Of a DNA stretch of 64,000 bases, positions 8,484 to 17,007 are shown piece after piece. A program made the position numbers and the translations under genes. Source of the stretch: Brevundimonas sp. NIBR11. Its GTDB lineage: Bacteria; Pseudomonadota; Alphaproteobacteria; Caulobacterales; Caulobacteraceae. How positions within the stretch are numbered: position 1 is the stretch's first letter; every line of letters starts with the position of its first letter. Under the pieces are notes generated by a model that was not told where the DNA came from, did no database searches, and saw only the letters and a program-made list of their open reading frames with translations. The stretch lies in NCBI RefSeq assembly GCF_027912535.1, contig NZ_CP115465.1, positions 2,150,001 to 2,214,000 on the forward strand, given 5' to 3'.

Positions 8484-11375
8484 ATGACCAAAGCCACGCT
8501 CTGCGGGGGTCGCGCCCTGCTCCTGTCGTCGGTCGCCGCCCTGGCGATGACAACCAGCGCCTTCGCCCAGAGCGCGCCCGAGGCCCAACCCGCGCAGGAC
8601 GATGCATCGGCCGTCGACGAGGTCGTCGTCACCGGCATCCGCGCGACCCAGCGCAACTCCATCGCCGTGAAGCGCGAGACCGCGACCATCGTCGACGCCA
8701 TCGTCAACGACGAGATCGGCTCCCTGCCCGACAACTCCGTCGGCGACACGCTGGAGCGGATCACGGGCGTCACCGCCGACCGGTTCAAGGGCAACGCCAA
8801 CGAACTGTCGGTCCGGGGCCTCGGCCCCACCCTGTCCTTCTCGACCTTCAACGGCCGCGAGGTTTCGACCGCCGGTCCGGACCGTTCCGTCGCCTTCCAG
8901 CAGTTCCCGTCCGAGCTCGTGAACGGCGTCCTCGTCTACAAGTCGCAGCAGGCGGACTTCGTGGACGGCGGGATCGCCGGGGTCATCGACCTGCGCTCCA
9001 TCCGCCCGCTGGAGGCCACGCCCCGCCTCCAGGCCGAATACCGCGGCGTCTACCAGCCCAAGGACGACGCCATCCTCGGCCGCAACGGCCGGGGCTATCG
9101 CGCCAACATCTCCTGGACCAACCGCTGGCTGGACACCGCCATCGGCGATCTGGGCCTGAGCATCGGCTACCAGCATCAGGACCAGGCGGTGCCCGAGGAC
9201 TACTACACCACCAACTCGGCCTTCATTCCCTGCAACACCGTCGCCAACAACCCCAACTTCATCGGCGGCACGGCGGCCCAGCAGACCGCGGCTGGGACCA
9301 GCTTCAACTGCGCGCTGCGCCCGACGCTCAGCGCCGCCAACCAGGCCGGCACGACGCAAGGGCCGCTCTATTTCGGCACCACCTCGCGCACCTTCCGCCA
9401 GATCAATACCTCGGAGGAACGTGACGGCCTGCTCGGCGCCATCCAGTGGCGTCCGACCGACCAGCTCGATTTCACCCTGGACGCCCAGTATTCGAACCGC
9501 GCCAGCCTGGAGAACCGCAACCAGCTGGCCATCACCGAGGCCGCGCGCGGCATCCGCCCCCTGATCATCGGCGGCGAGGGCAACGATTATTCGGACGGCG
9601 CCCTGATCAGCTACACGGGCAACTCCAACCTGGAGGTCCAGTTCGAGGATCGCCTGCGCGAGGAGGAATATATCGGCGGTGGCCTGTTCACCCGCTGGCA
9701 GGGGGATCGCCTGCGTCTGACCGGCGACCTGTCCTATTCCCAGTCGCACCGCACCGAGCTGCAGAAGGCCACCAACATGCGGTCCAACCGCCGGGTGGTC
9801 TATACGCTGGACGGCACGCACGACGTGGTCCCGAACGTCGAGTTCGTCGATTTCGACGTGACCAATCCGGCGAACTTCCTGGTCACCACGCCCGCCTCGA
9901 ACACCAACTACGCCCGCTATCGTCTGGTCACGGACCGCGAGGACGCGATCGCGGCGGCGCGGGTCGACGGCCTCTATGACCTCGGCGACGAAGGCTTCTT
10001 CCGCTCCATCGGCTTGGGCGCCCGGGTGTCGGAACACACCCGCGAGACCGACCTGAACAACAACGCCGACGTCGCCATCCCCATCGCCCGCGACGGGATG
10101 ACGGCGGCCCAGATCGTGGCCTCGGCCAACGCCAACTGCCGCGTCCCCTTCGCCACCACCGAGTTCATGAGCGCGTCCCCGACCAACATCCGGTCCTGGG
10201 CCCAGTTTGACAACAGCTGCCTGTTCCGCGCCTACACAGGCCGCGAGACCAACCCCCTGTTGGCCGACTCGCGCGGGCCGGAAGACATCGACGTCACCGA
10301 GACCATCACCGCCCTCTATGCGATGACCTCCTTCGGGACCGACTGGAACAACATCCCGGTCAGCGGCAACTTCGGCCTGCGCTATGTGTCGACCCAGGTG
10401 GAGGCGCGCGGCTTCCGCTCGGCCGTCACGGTCACGCCTTCGGTCGCTGGTTCGGCCGCGACCATCGTCGTCGTGCCGGGCACCATCACGCAGATCACCG
10501 GCGAGGGCGACTACGACTACTGGCTGCCCAGCGCGAACGTGAATTTCGACCTCAGCGACCGGACGCGTCTGCGCTTCGGCGTGTCGCGTTCCATCGCTCG
10601 CGTCGGCATCGAAGAGTTCAACGTCGGCATCAACCCGATCGTGGACGCCACCGCCACCACCGTCGCCGGCGTCCTCGCCAACTCCCAGACCGGCAACCCG
10701 AACCTGAAGCCGCTGGAAGCCTGGAATTTCGACTCATCGCTGGAGTTCTATCTGAACGCCGACACCAGCTTCTCGATCGCCCCCTACTACAAGCTGGTGA
10801 AGGGCGCGGCCTTCGACGCGGTCCAGCCGTTCACCACCTCGATCATCGCCAACGGCCAGGAAGTCACCTTCAACGCCGTGGCCCCGGCCAACGACACCGA
10901 GCAGCGCCACCTGTACGGCGTGGAGCTGACGGGCAGCCACGTCTTCACCGACCTGCCCGGTCTGTGGAGCGGGCTGGGCGTATCGGCGGGCTACAACTAC
11001 GCTGAGGCGGACTTCGAATTCCCCGACCCCTCGACCGTCGCCCCCTATGTCGATCCGGCCAATCTGCGCGGCCTGTCGCGCCACACCGCCAACGCCTCGC
11101 TGTTCTGGGAAGGCATGGGTCTCCAGCTGCGCGCCGCCTACCGCTATCGCTCCGAGTACTCCAAGCCCAATAGCTCCACTAACCGGGGCGTCCAGGGCGC
11201 GGGCTATCTGAACCTCTCGGCCAGCTATCGCGTGAACTCCCACGTCCAGTTCAAGGCCCAGGCCCTGAACGTGCTCAACGAGCGGGACGTCATGTACAAG
11301 GCCGGCGAGGACTCGATCACCGAGGTCTCGGAGAGCACGCCGCAGTTCTACGCCGGCTTCGTGTTGCGCTACTGA
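8484..11375 (+). CDS. TonB-dependent receptor, Caulobacter type, polysaccharide/oligosaccharide uptake
   Basis: A 963-residue outer-membrane receptor. The ATG at 8484 has AGGGA eight bases in front and opens a signal peptide that ends at SAFAQ (residue 29). A TonB-box-like VDEVVVTGIRA follows at about 45-55. The plug domain (SLPDNSVGDTLERITGV, LSVRGLGPTLSFSTFNGR) and a long 22-strand barrel come next, and the protein ends in the C-terminal aromatic signature PQFYAGFVLRY. This is the TIGR01782-like Caulobacter TonB receptor subfamily, many of whose members take up plant or algal glycans. It is followed after 14 bases by the alginate-lyase-family gene, so the two are one transcript. The substrate is inferred to be an oligosaccharide from the neighbouring enzymes. 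Confidence 0.9.
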   Translation: MTKATLCGGRALLLSSVAALAMTTSAFAQSAPEAQPAQDDASAVDEVVVTGIRATQRNSIAVKRETATIVDAIVNDEIGSLPDNSVGDTLERITGVTADRFKGNANELSVRGLGPTLSFSTFNGREVSTAGPDRSVAFQQFPSELVNGVLVYKSQQADFVDGGIAGVIDLRSIRPLEATPRLQAEYRGVYQPKDDAILGRNGRGYRANISWTNRWLDTAIGDLGLSIGYQHQDQAVPEDYYTTNSAFIPCNTVANNPNFIGGTAAQQTAAGTSFNCALRPTLSAANQAGTTQGPLYFGTTSRTFRQINTSEERDGLLGAIQWRPTDQLDFTLDAQYSNRASLENRNQLAITEAARGIRPLIIGGEGNDYSDGALISYTGNSNLEVQFEDRLREEEYIGGGLFTRWQGDRLRLTGDLSYSQSHRTELQKATNMRSNRRVVYTLDGTHDVVPNVEFVDFDVTNPANFLVTTPASNTNYARYRLVTDREDAIAAARVDGLYDLGDEGFFRSIGLGARVSEHTRETDLNNNADVAIPIARDGMTAAQIVASANANCRVPFATTEFMSASPTNIRSWAQFDNSCLFRAYTGRETNPLLADSRGPEDIDVTETITALYAMTSFGTDWNNIPVSGNFGLRYVSTQVEARGFRSAVTVTPSVAGSAATIVVVPGTITQITGEGDYDYWLPSANVNFDLSDRTRLRFGVSRSIARVGIEEFNVGINPIVDATATTVAGVLANSQTGNPNLKPLEAWNFDSSLEFYLNADTSFSIAPYYKLVKGAAFDAVQPFTTSIIANGQEVTFNAVAPANDTEQRHLYGVELTGSHVFTDLPGLWSGLGVSAGYNYAEADFEFPDPSTVAPYVDPANLRGLSRHTANASLFWEGMGLQLRAAYRYRSEYSKPNSSTNRGVQGAGYLNLSASYRVNSHVQFKAQALNVLNERDVMYKAGEDSITEVSESTPQFYAGFVLRY

Positions 11376-11389
11376 TCCGCAGCAGACCG

Positions 11390-12649
11390 ATGATCCGCTC
11401 GATCCTCACCACCGTCATGGCCGTCGTCGCCACCGCGACGCCGGTCCTGGCCCAAGTGCCCGTCTGCGAGGGCTCGATGGGTTACGCCTCGAGCTTCGAC
11501 GGCCGCCGCACCTTCCTGTGGCGACCCGACTGGCTGGAGACGGTCAAGTCACGGATCGCGACCGACGAGACGCTCCAGCCTGCCCGCGCGGCCATGTCGG
11601 AGCGTGCCAACGCCGCTCTGATGCGCGGTCCCTATACCGTCGTCGACAAGACCCAGACGCCCGCCAGCGGCGACAAGCACGACTATATGAGCATGGGGCC
11701 CTACTGGTGGCCCGACCCGGCCCAGCCCAACGGTCTGCCCTACGTCCGGCGCGACGGTCAGTTCAATCCGGAGCGCGACACCAACGCCTTCGACCTGACC
11801 GATCTGGAGGCCATGAGCCAGGACGTCCAGGCCCTGTCGCTGGCCTATTATTTCACGGGCGACGAGCGGTACGCGACCCAGGCCGCAGTCTTCATCAAGG
11901 CCTGGTTCCTCACGCCCGAGACGCGGATGAACCCCAATTTCAACCATGGCCAGGCCGTGCCCGGCCGCGTCTCCGGCCGCGCCGAGGGGGTCATCGACGC
12001 CACCCGTCTGGTGAAGGTGGTCGAGTCGCTGGGTCTACTGGATACCTCTTCCGCCCTGACCGACGAGGAGAGAGCGTCGTTGCGAGACTGGTTCGCCGAC
12101 CTCGTCCAGTGGATGGCGACCAGCGAGATCGGCCGCGCCGAGAAGGCCGCGACCAACAATCACGGCGTCTACTACGACATGTTGATCAGTGAGTTCGCCC
12201 TCTACGCCGGTATGGACGAGGTCGCCCAGACCGTCGCCGAGCGCTTCAAGACGACCCGGATCGTTCCGCAGTTCGCCACAGACGGCAGCCTGCCTCAGGA
12301 GCTGACACGCACCCGCTCCCTGCACTACTCCACCTGGACCCTGACGGCGTCGTTCGACCTGGCCCAGATCGGCCAGTGCGTGGGCGTCGATCTGTGGAAC
12401 TGGTCCAGCCCCGACGGCCGGTCGCTGCGCGCCGCGACCAACTTCATGGCCGGCTGGGCCGGGCGCGAAACGGAATGGCCTTACCCCGAACTCGACAAGA
12501 CCGAGACGACCGGGCTGTACGAAGTCCTCCAGCGCGCCGCCTGGGCCTGGGGCGATGTGGACCTCGCGGCCGACGCGGCCCTGTATCGCGAGCGGAACGC
12601 CGACCTCGACCTCAACCTTCGTCTGCCGCCCTATGCGCCCCGACACTAA
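11390..12649 (+). CDS. secreted alginate-lyase-family (PF05426) polysaccharide lyase
   Basis: A 419-residue secreted protein with signal peptide MIRSILTTVMAVVATATPVLAQ. The body carries stretches typical of the alginate-lyase superfamily: KHDYMSMGPYWWPDP, NPNFNHGQAVPGRVSGR, AATNNHGVYYDM and LPQELTRTRSLHYSTW. The Asn-His in TNNHG and the Tyr in LHYS are the expected catalytic neighbours. The build resembles PL38/PL5-like enzymes, which cleave beta-linked glucuronan or mannuronan, but the exact family and substrate cannot be fixed by eye. It would act in the periplasm on material brought in by the receptor encoded 14 bases upstream. Its products would feed the GH105 hydrolase. Confidence 0.75.
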   Translation: MIRSILTTVMAVVATATPVLAQVPVCEGSMGYASSFDGRRTFLWRPDWLETVKSRIATDETLQPARAAMSERANAALMRGPYTVVDKTQTPASGDKHDYMSMGPYWWPDPAQPNGLPYVRRDGQFNPERDTNAFDLTDLEAMSQDVQALSLAYYFTGDERYATQAAVFIKAWFLTPETRMNPNFNHGQAVPGRVSGRAEGVIDATRLVKVVESLGLLDTSSALTDEERASLRDWFADLVQWMATSEIGRAEKAATNNHGVYYDMLISEFALYAGMDEVAQTVAERFKTTRIVPQFATDGSLPQELTRTRSLHYSTWTLTASFDLAQIGQCVGVDLWNWSSPDGRSLRAATNFMAGWAGRETEWPYPELDKTETTGLYEVLQRAAWAWGDVDLAADAALYRERNADLDLNLRLPPYAPRH

Positions 12650-12662
12650 GGGACCTGCGGGG

Positions 12663-13424
12663 TCAGATGGCCGAGCGGCGGGCCAGTTCCTGACGCCGCG
12701 CCTCGACATCGGAGCGGGTGCGCGCCAGGGCGTCCATTTCCGTCGCCGTCAGCAGCCCGTCGATGACCCGCCCCAGATGGCTGTGCATCGCCGCCCGCGC
12801 CGCCTTCGGATCCCGCTTCGCCAGGGCGTCCAGGATCTCGCGGTGATCCTCGATCAGGGGCCGCACTCCGACCTGCCGCGCCTTGGCCAGCATGGCGGCG
12901 CAGAGCGGCGAGCGGTAGCGCAGATCCCACAGGTTCTCGACCACCATGACGATGGCGGAGTTGCGGGTCGCCTGGGCGATCAGTGTGTGGAATCGCCGGT
13001 CGGCATGTTCGCCGATCGCGGTGGCCAGGGTGTTCTCCCCGACCATCTGGGCGAGGACGACCTCCAGCTCGGCCAGTTCCTCGTCGGTGATGGCGCTGGC
13101 GGCGAGCGCACAGGCCTCGCCCTCGAACAGACGCCGCGCCTCGGTCAGCTCGAAGGCGCCGATGTCCAGCTCCGGCGCCGGACCCGTCGCCTGGACCTCC
13201 GTCACATAGATGCCCGAGCCCGGCCGCGCCTCGACAAGACCGCGGATCTCCAGCGCGATCATGGCCTCGCGCACCGTCGGGCGGCTGACGCCAAACTCCT
13301 CAGCCAGATCCCGTTCGGACGGCAATCGCGCCCCCACGGTGTAGCGCCCTGCGGCGATTCCGGCGGCGACCGAGGTCGCGACCTGCTGATAGAGTTTGCG
13401 GGTGTCTGCGGTCGATGTGGTCAT
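12663..13424 (-). CDS. FadR-subfamily GntR transcriptional regulator
   Basis: A 253-residue regulator. The N-terminal winged helix-turn-helix (residues about 10-75) contains YTVGARLPSERDLAEEFGVSRPTVREAMIALE, the GntR signature in two parts. The C-terminal half (about 95-225) is the all-helical FCD ligand-binding domain (RLFEGEACALAASAI, RRFHTLIAQATRN, EDHREILDALAKRD). FCD regulators of sugar-acid pathways (ExuR/UxuR types) bind uronates or their products and usually repress. It sits inside the lyase/TonB locus, diverges from the GH3 gene and is convergent with the lyase gene. The palindromes at 7166, 8381 and 13452 are its likely operators, including one in its own promoter region. AAGGAGAT lies rather far upstream of the ATG. 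Confidence 0.88.
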   Translation of the reverse strand: MTTSTADTRKLYQQVATSVAAGIAAGRYTVGARLPSERDLAEEFGVSRPTVREAMIALEIRGLVEARPGSGIYVTEVQATGPAPELDIGAFELTEARRLFEGEACALAASAITDEELAELEVVLAQMVGENTLATAIGEHADRRFHTLIAQATRNSAIVMVVENLWDLRYRSPLCAAMLAKARQVGVRPLIEDHREILDALAKRDPKAARAAMHSHLGRVIDGLLTATEMDALARTRSDVEARRQELARRSAI

Positions 13425-13451
13425 GCCGCTTCGGTTGTAATCTCCTTGTCG

Positions 13452-13462
13452 GGGTCAGGCCA
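13452..13462. promoter_or_regulatory. FadR/GntR-type operator candidate between regulator and GH3 genes
   Basis: GGGTCAGGCCA reads TGGCCTGACCC on the minus strand and matches TGGTCNGACCA at all but two positions. It lies in the 67-base gap between the divergent regulator and GH3 starts, just after a TTGTCG that could be the GH3 -35 box. It shares the core GGCCTGACC with the site at 7167. Confidence 0.55.
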
Positions 13463-13491
13463 GTGAACTGTTCGTCTCGTCGAGGTGTCCC

Positions 13492-15915
13492 ATGAGAAGC
13501 CGCTCCGCCCTCGTCCTGACCGCGAGCCTGATCGCCCTCATGGCCTCGCCCGCCCTGTCCCAGGACGCCGTCGCCCACCCCGACCGCTGGCCCACGTCGC
13601 ACAGCCCCGCCGCCCTGACCGGCCCGGTCACGGAGGCCCGCGTCCGCGATCTCCTCGCCGCCATGACCCTCGAGGAGAAGGTCGGCCAGCTGATCCAGGC
13701 CGACATCGGTTCGATCAAGCCCGAAGACCTCGGGACCTATCCCATCGGCTCGATCCTCGCGGGCGGCAGTTCCTCGCCCAACGGCGACGAGCGGTCGGGA
13801 CCCCAGGCCTGGCTCGACCTGTCGCGCGCCTTCCGCGAGGCCGCCGCCGCACGCCCTGGCGCGCGCGTCCCCCTGCTGTTCGGCGTCGACGCCGTCCACG
13901 GCCACGCCAACATCGTCGGCGCCACCATCTTCCCTCACAACATCGGCCTGGGCGCCGCGCGCGATCCCGAACTGGTCGGCGCCATCGCCCGCGCGACGGC
14001 CGAGGAAGTCGCTGCGACCGGCGTCGACTGGACCTTCGCCCCGACCCTGGCCGTGCCGCGCGACGATCGCTGGGGCCGGACCTATGAGGGCTTCTCCGAA
14101 GACCCGGCCATCGCCCGCGACTATGCCGCCGCCCTCGTCCATGGCCTGCAGGGCGACCTCCGGGACGGCCACGGCCTCGCGCCCGGCCACGTCATGGGAT
14201 CGGCCAAGCATTTCCTCGCCGATGGCGGCACCACCGACGGCCGCGACCGGGGCGACGCCGCCGTCAGCGAAGAGGATCTCATCGACGTCCACCTGTCCGG
14301 CTATCGCGAGGCCATCGACGCCGGCGTCCTGTCGATCATGGTCTCCTTCTCCAGCTGGAACGGAGCCAAACACACCGGGAATCGCTCGCTGCTGACCGAC
14401 GTCCTGCGCGGGCCGCTGGGGTTCGAGGGTCTGCTGATCGGCGACTGGGACGCCCACGCCGCCCTGCCAGGGTGCCGGTCCGACTCCTGCCCCGACGCCA
14501 TCAAGGCCGGGCTCGACATGTTCATGGCGCCCAACGCCTGGAAGGCCCTTTACGACAACACCCTGGCCCAGGCCCGGTCCGGCGAGATCAGCGCCGCCCG
14601 TCTCGACGAAGCCGTCGCCCGCATCCTCCGCGCCAAGATCGCGGCCGGCGTGTTTGACCCCGCCGATCCCATCGAGGGCCGTTTCGAGGTGATCGGCTCG
14701 CCCGACCACCGCGCACTGGCCCGTCGGGCCGTGCGTCAATCCCTGGTTCTGCTGAAGAACGAGAACGCAACCCTGCCCATCCGCCCCGGCGCGCGTGTGC
14801 TTGTGGTGGGAGAGGCCGCCGACGACATCGGCATGGCGGCCGGCGGCTGGACCATCGGCTGGCAGGGCGTCGGCAACACCAACGCCGACTTCCCCGGCGG
14901 GACCTCGATCTGGGCCGGCCTGCGCGACGCCGTGGCAGAGACCGGCGGCGAGGCGATCCTGTCCCCCGACGGCGTCTATGAGACCAAGCCCGACGTCGCC
15001 GTCGTCGTCTTCGGCGAGACGCCCTACGCGGAATTCTACGGCGATCAGGAGACGTTGGACTTCTCTCCGTCCGGCCCGCTGGAGACCCTGCGCCGGCTGA
15101 AGGCCGCGGGCGTGCCGACCGTGGCCGTCTTCCTGTCCGGCCGACCGCTCTGGACCAATCCGGAGATCAACGCCGCCGACGCCTTCGTCGCCGCCTGGTT
15201 GCCGGGGTCGGAGGGGGCGGGGATCGCCGACGTTCTGGTCGCCGGAGCCGACGGCGCGCCTCGCCACGAGTTCACGGGAACCCTCAGCTTCTCCTGGCCC
15301 CGCAGCGCCGCACAGCCGCCCCAGAATGTCGGCGCGCCCGGCTACGACCCCCAGTTCGCGTTCGGCTACGGCCTGACCTACGCCAGACACGGCTCCGTCG
15401 CGCGCCTGTCCGAACAGCCCGGCCTGCCGGACGACGCCACTCCCCTGCCCCGCTTCTTCGCCTCGGGCCGGTTCGTCGCCCCCTGGTCCCTGACCCTACG
15501 CGACGGCGGCGGCAACGTTCGCGTCGAGAGCCCCGGCGGCGCGTCCAGCCCTTCGGGCGGCGTCGTCATGGCCCCCATCGACGGCCTGGCCCAGGAATCG
15601 GCCCGACGCTTCCGCTTCACGACCGCAGGCGCCTCCGCCGCTGTGGGCGGGCCGCCGACCGCAGTCGATCCCACCCTGGCCCTGTCGCTCCGCTACCGCG
15701 CAGACGCGCCGGTCGCGCTCAGCATCGGCCGCGCCACCGTGACCCTCGATCGTGCGATCGACTGGACCACCGCTGTCGTTCCCCTCGGCTGCTTCCGGGA
15801 GGCGGACCCCGCCCGCATCTCGCAGATACAGATCGCGGCGCCCGCCGGCTCGGAAGTCGCCATCGAGGATCTCGGGCTGGGGACGTTCGGCATGGTGGCC
15901 TGCCCGGCGCTCTGA
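13492..15915 (+). CDS. GH3 beta-glucosidase of the ExoP type
   Basis: An 807-residue secreted glycoside hydrolase with signal peptide MRSRSALVLTASLIALMASPALSQ. The GH3 N-terminal barrel covers about residues 45-395: MTLEEKVGQLIQAD, FGVDAVHGHANIVGATIFPHNIGLGA, RWGRTYEGFSEDP and AKHFLADGGT. The nucleophile Asp is expected in LIGDWDAHAA. The C-terminal GH3 domain spans about 420-625 (SLVLLKNENATLPI, VVGEAADDIGMAAGGWTIGWQG). A further beta-rich domain to the end matches the ExoP C-terminal galactose-binding-like domain seen in exo-1,3/1,4-beta-glucanases of marine and freshwater bacteria. It would remove beta-linked glucose from oligomers. GAGGTG precedes the ATG. The gene is controlled from the shared region holding the operator-like site at 13452. 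Confidence 0.9.
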   Translation: MRSRSALVLTASLIALMASPALSQDAVAHPDRWPTSHSPAALTGPVTEARVRDLLAAMTLEEKVGQLIQADIGSIKPEDLGTYPIGSILAGGSSSPNGDERSGPQAWLDLSRAFREAAAARPGARVPLLFGVDAVHGHANIVGATIFPHNIGLGAARDPELVGAIARATAEEVAATGVDWTFAPTLAVPRDDRWGRTYEGFSEDPAIARDYAAALVHGLQGDLRDGHGLAPGHVMGSAKHFLADGGTTDGRDRGDAAVSEEDLIDVHLSGYREAIDAGVLSIMVSFSSWNGAKHTGNRSLLTDVLRGPLGFEGLLIGDWDAHAALPGCRSDSCPDAIKAGLDMFMAPNAWKALYDNTLAQARSGEISAARLDEAVARILRAKIAAGVFDPADPIEGRFEVIGSPDHRALARRAVRQSLVLLKNENATLPIRPGARVLVVGEAADDIGMAAGGWTIGWQGVGNTNADFPGGTSIWAGLRDAVAETGGEAILSPDGVYETKPDVAVVVFGETPYAEFYGDQETLDFSPSGPLETLRRLKAAGVPTVAVFLSGRPLWTNPEINAADAFVAAWLPGSEGAGIADVLVAGADGAPRHEFTGTLSFSWPRSAAQPPQNVGAPGYDPQFAFGYGLTYARHGSVARLSEQPGLPDDATPLPRFFASGRFVAPWSLTLRDGGGNVRVESPGGASSPSGGVVMAPIDGLAQESARRFRFTTAGASAAVGGPPTAVDPTLALSLRYRADAPVALSIGRATVTLDRAIDWTTAVVPLGCFREADPARISQIQIAAPAGSEVAIEDLGLGTFGMVACPAL

Positions 15916-15955
15916 CCGTCTTCAATCAGGACTTGGCCTCGCCGGGGCCTGTGGC

Positions 15956-16822
15956 ATGGTGGCGCTTTCGTCGAACAGGACGCCCGCCTTGCCCGCCTTC
16001 CAAGTCACCCGCGACGGCCCGGTCGCCCACCTGCGCTTCACACGGCCCGAGGCGTCCAACGCCATGGACATGGATTTCTGGCGCCGCTTCGGCCCGACGC
16101 TGCGGGAGCTGGATGCGTCCGGCGAGGTCCACGCCCTGATCATCTCGGGCGAGGGCAGGAATTTCTGCGCCGGGATGGATATCTCCATCTTCTCGGACGG
16201 GGCGATCCTGAACGCCGACAAGGCCTCGGACCGCCAGGCCTTCCACCAGACCGCCCGCGAGCTTCAAGACACGCTGACCACGCTGGAGAAGGTCCGCTTC
16301 CCGGTCATCGCCGCCATTCAGGGCGCCTGTGTCGGCGGAGGGCTCGACCTCACCGCGGCCTGCGACATCCGGCTGGCCAGCGCAGACGCCTATTTCCGGA
16401 TCGAGGAGATCAACATCGGCATGATGGCCGATATCGGCAGCCTGCAGCGCCTGCCCAAGCTGATGCCGCCGGGCGTGGTGCGCGAACTGGCCTTCACCGG
16501 CGCGACCCTGACCGCAGAACGGGCCGAGCGGCTGGGCGTCGTCAATGCGATCCACTCCGATGCCGAGGCCGTTCTGGCCGCCGCCTTCGACATGGCGAGG
16601 CGGATCGCCTCCAAGGCGCCGCTGGCTGTCTCGGGCTCCAAGGCCGCCCTCAACCACGCGCGCGATCACACGGTCGCCGAGGGCCTGGAGTGGATCGCGG
16701 TGATGCAGGGCTCGCTGTGGTCGCCGGCCGACGTCATGGCCGCAATCCAGGCGCGAATGGCGCGCGCGGAGGGTCAGTTCGCTCCGCTGGCGCCCCTCCG
16801 ACCGTTCGACCCGGCAGTGTGA
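15956..16822 (+). CDS. crotonase-family enzyme, probable delta3,5-delta2,4-dienoyl-CoA isomerase
   Basis: A 288-residue enoyl-CoA hydratase/isomerase family protein. The oxyanion-hole motifs GRNFCAGMDI and IQGACVGGGLDL are present. The active-site region reads AYFRIEEINIGMMADIGSLQRLPKLM. The pattern Glu-x3-Gly-x2-Ala-Asp-x-Gly-x-Leu-Gln-Arg-Leu-Pro is that of ECH1-type dienoyl-CoA isomerases, with the Asp in GGGLDL, the Glu and the Asp all kept. Such enzymes serve beta-oxidation of fatty acids with odd-numbered double bonds. It lies 40 bases after the GH3 gene but has no evident link to glycan use. The start is uncertain: ATG at 15956 has a weak ribosome-binding site, and a TTG near LPAFQVTRDG is an alternative. 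Confidence 0.82.
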   Translation: MVALSSNRTPALPAFQVTRDGPVAHLRFTRPEASNAMDMDFWRRFGPTLRELDASGEVHALIISGEGRNFCAGMDISIFSDGAILNADKASDRQAFHQTARELQDTLTTLEKVRFPVIAAIQGACVGGGLDLTAACDIRLASADAYFRIEEINIGMMADIGSLQRLPKLMPPGVVRELAFTGATLTAERAERLGVVNAIHSDAEAVLAAAFDMARRIASKAPLAVSGSKAALNHARDHTVAEGLEWIAVMQGSLWSPADVMAAIQARMARAEGQFAPLAPLRPFDPAV

Positions 16823-16889
16823 GAGGCCCGCCAGCGCTGGGGCCGGCGTTAAGACTTCGTAATAATCGACCTTATCGTCGCCCGGCCGT

Positions 16890-16918
16890 TTGACCACCGT
16901 CATCCGCCTGTCAAAGAT
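16890..16918 (+). promoter_or_regulatory. promoter candidate for the tldD-moxR gene block
   Basis: TTGACC at 16890-16895 is followed after 17 bases by AAAGAT at 16913-16918. It lies in the 185-base gap before the TTG start at 17008, the only sizeable gap before eight packed genes, so a promoter is expected here. Confidence 0.45.
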
Positions 16919-17007
16919 GGCGCCGCGTGACGAGGGGGCTCTGACGCGGATGCGCCCTCACACCGCCTGATCGCCCCCGCGACAGGCCCTCGGGTGGGAG
17001 AAAAGCC

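Noticed and set aside
8418-10037. 539-residue open frame antisense to the TonB receptor
   Set aside because: Its product is Arg/Gly/Val-rich without domain, and its codon pattern is the mirror of the real receptor gene. GC-rich DNA gives such frames by chance.
13300-15390. 696-residue minus-strand frame under the GH3 gene
   Set aside because: The opposite strand encodes a full GH3 enzyme with signal peptide and catalytic motifs. The antisense frame has no recognisable motif.
15956-16822. Crotonase as part of the glycan locus
   Set aside because: It follows GH3 closely, but its active-site pattern is that of a fatty-acid dienoyl-CoA isomerase and it has no evident role in uronate use.
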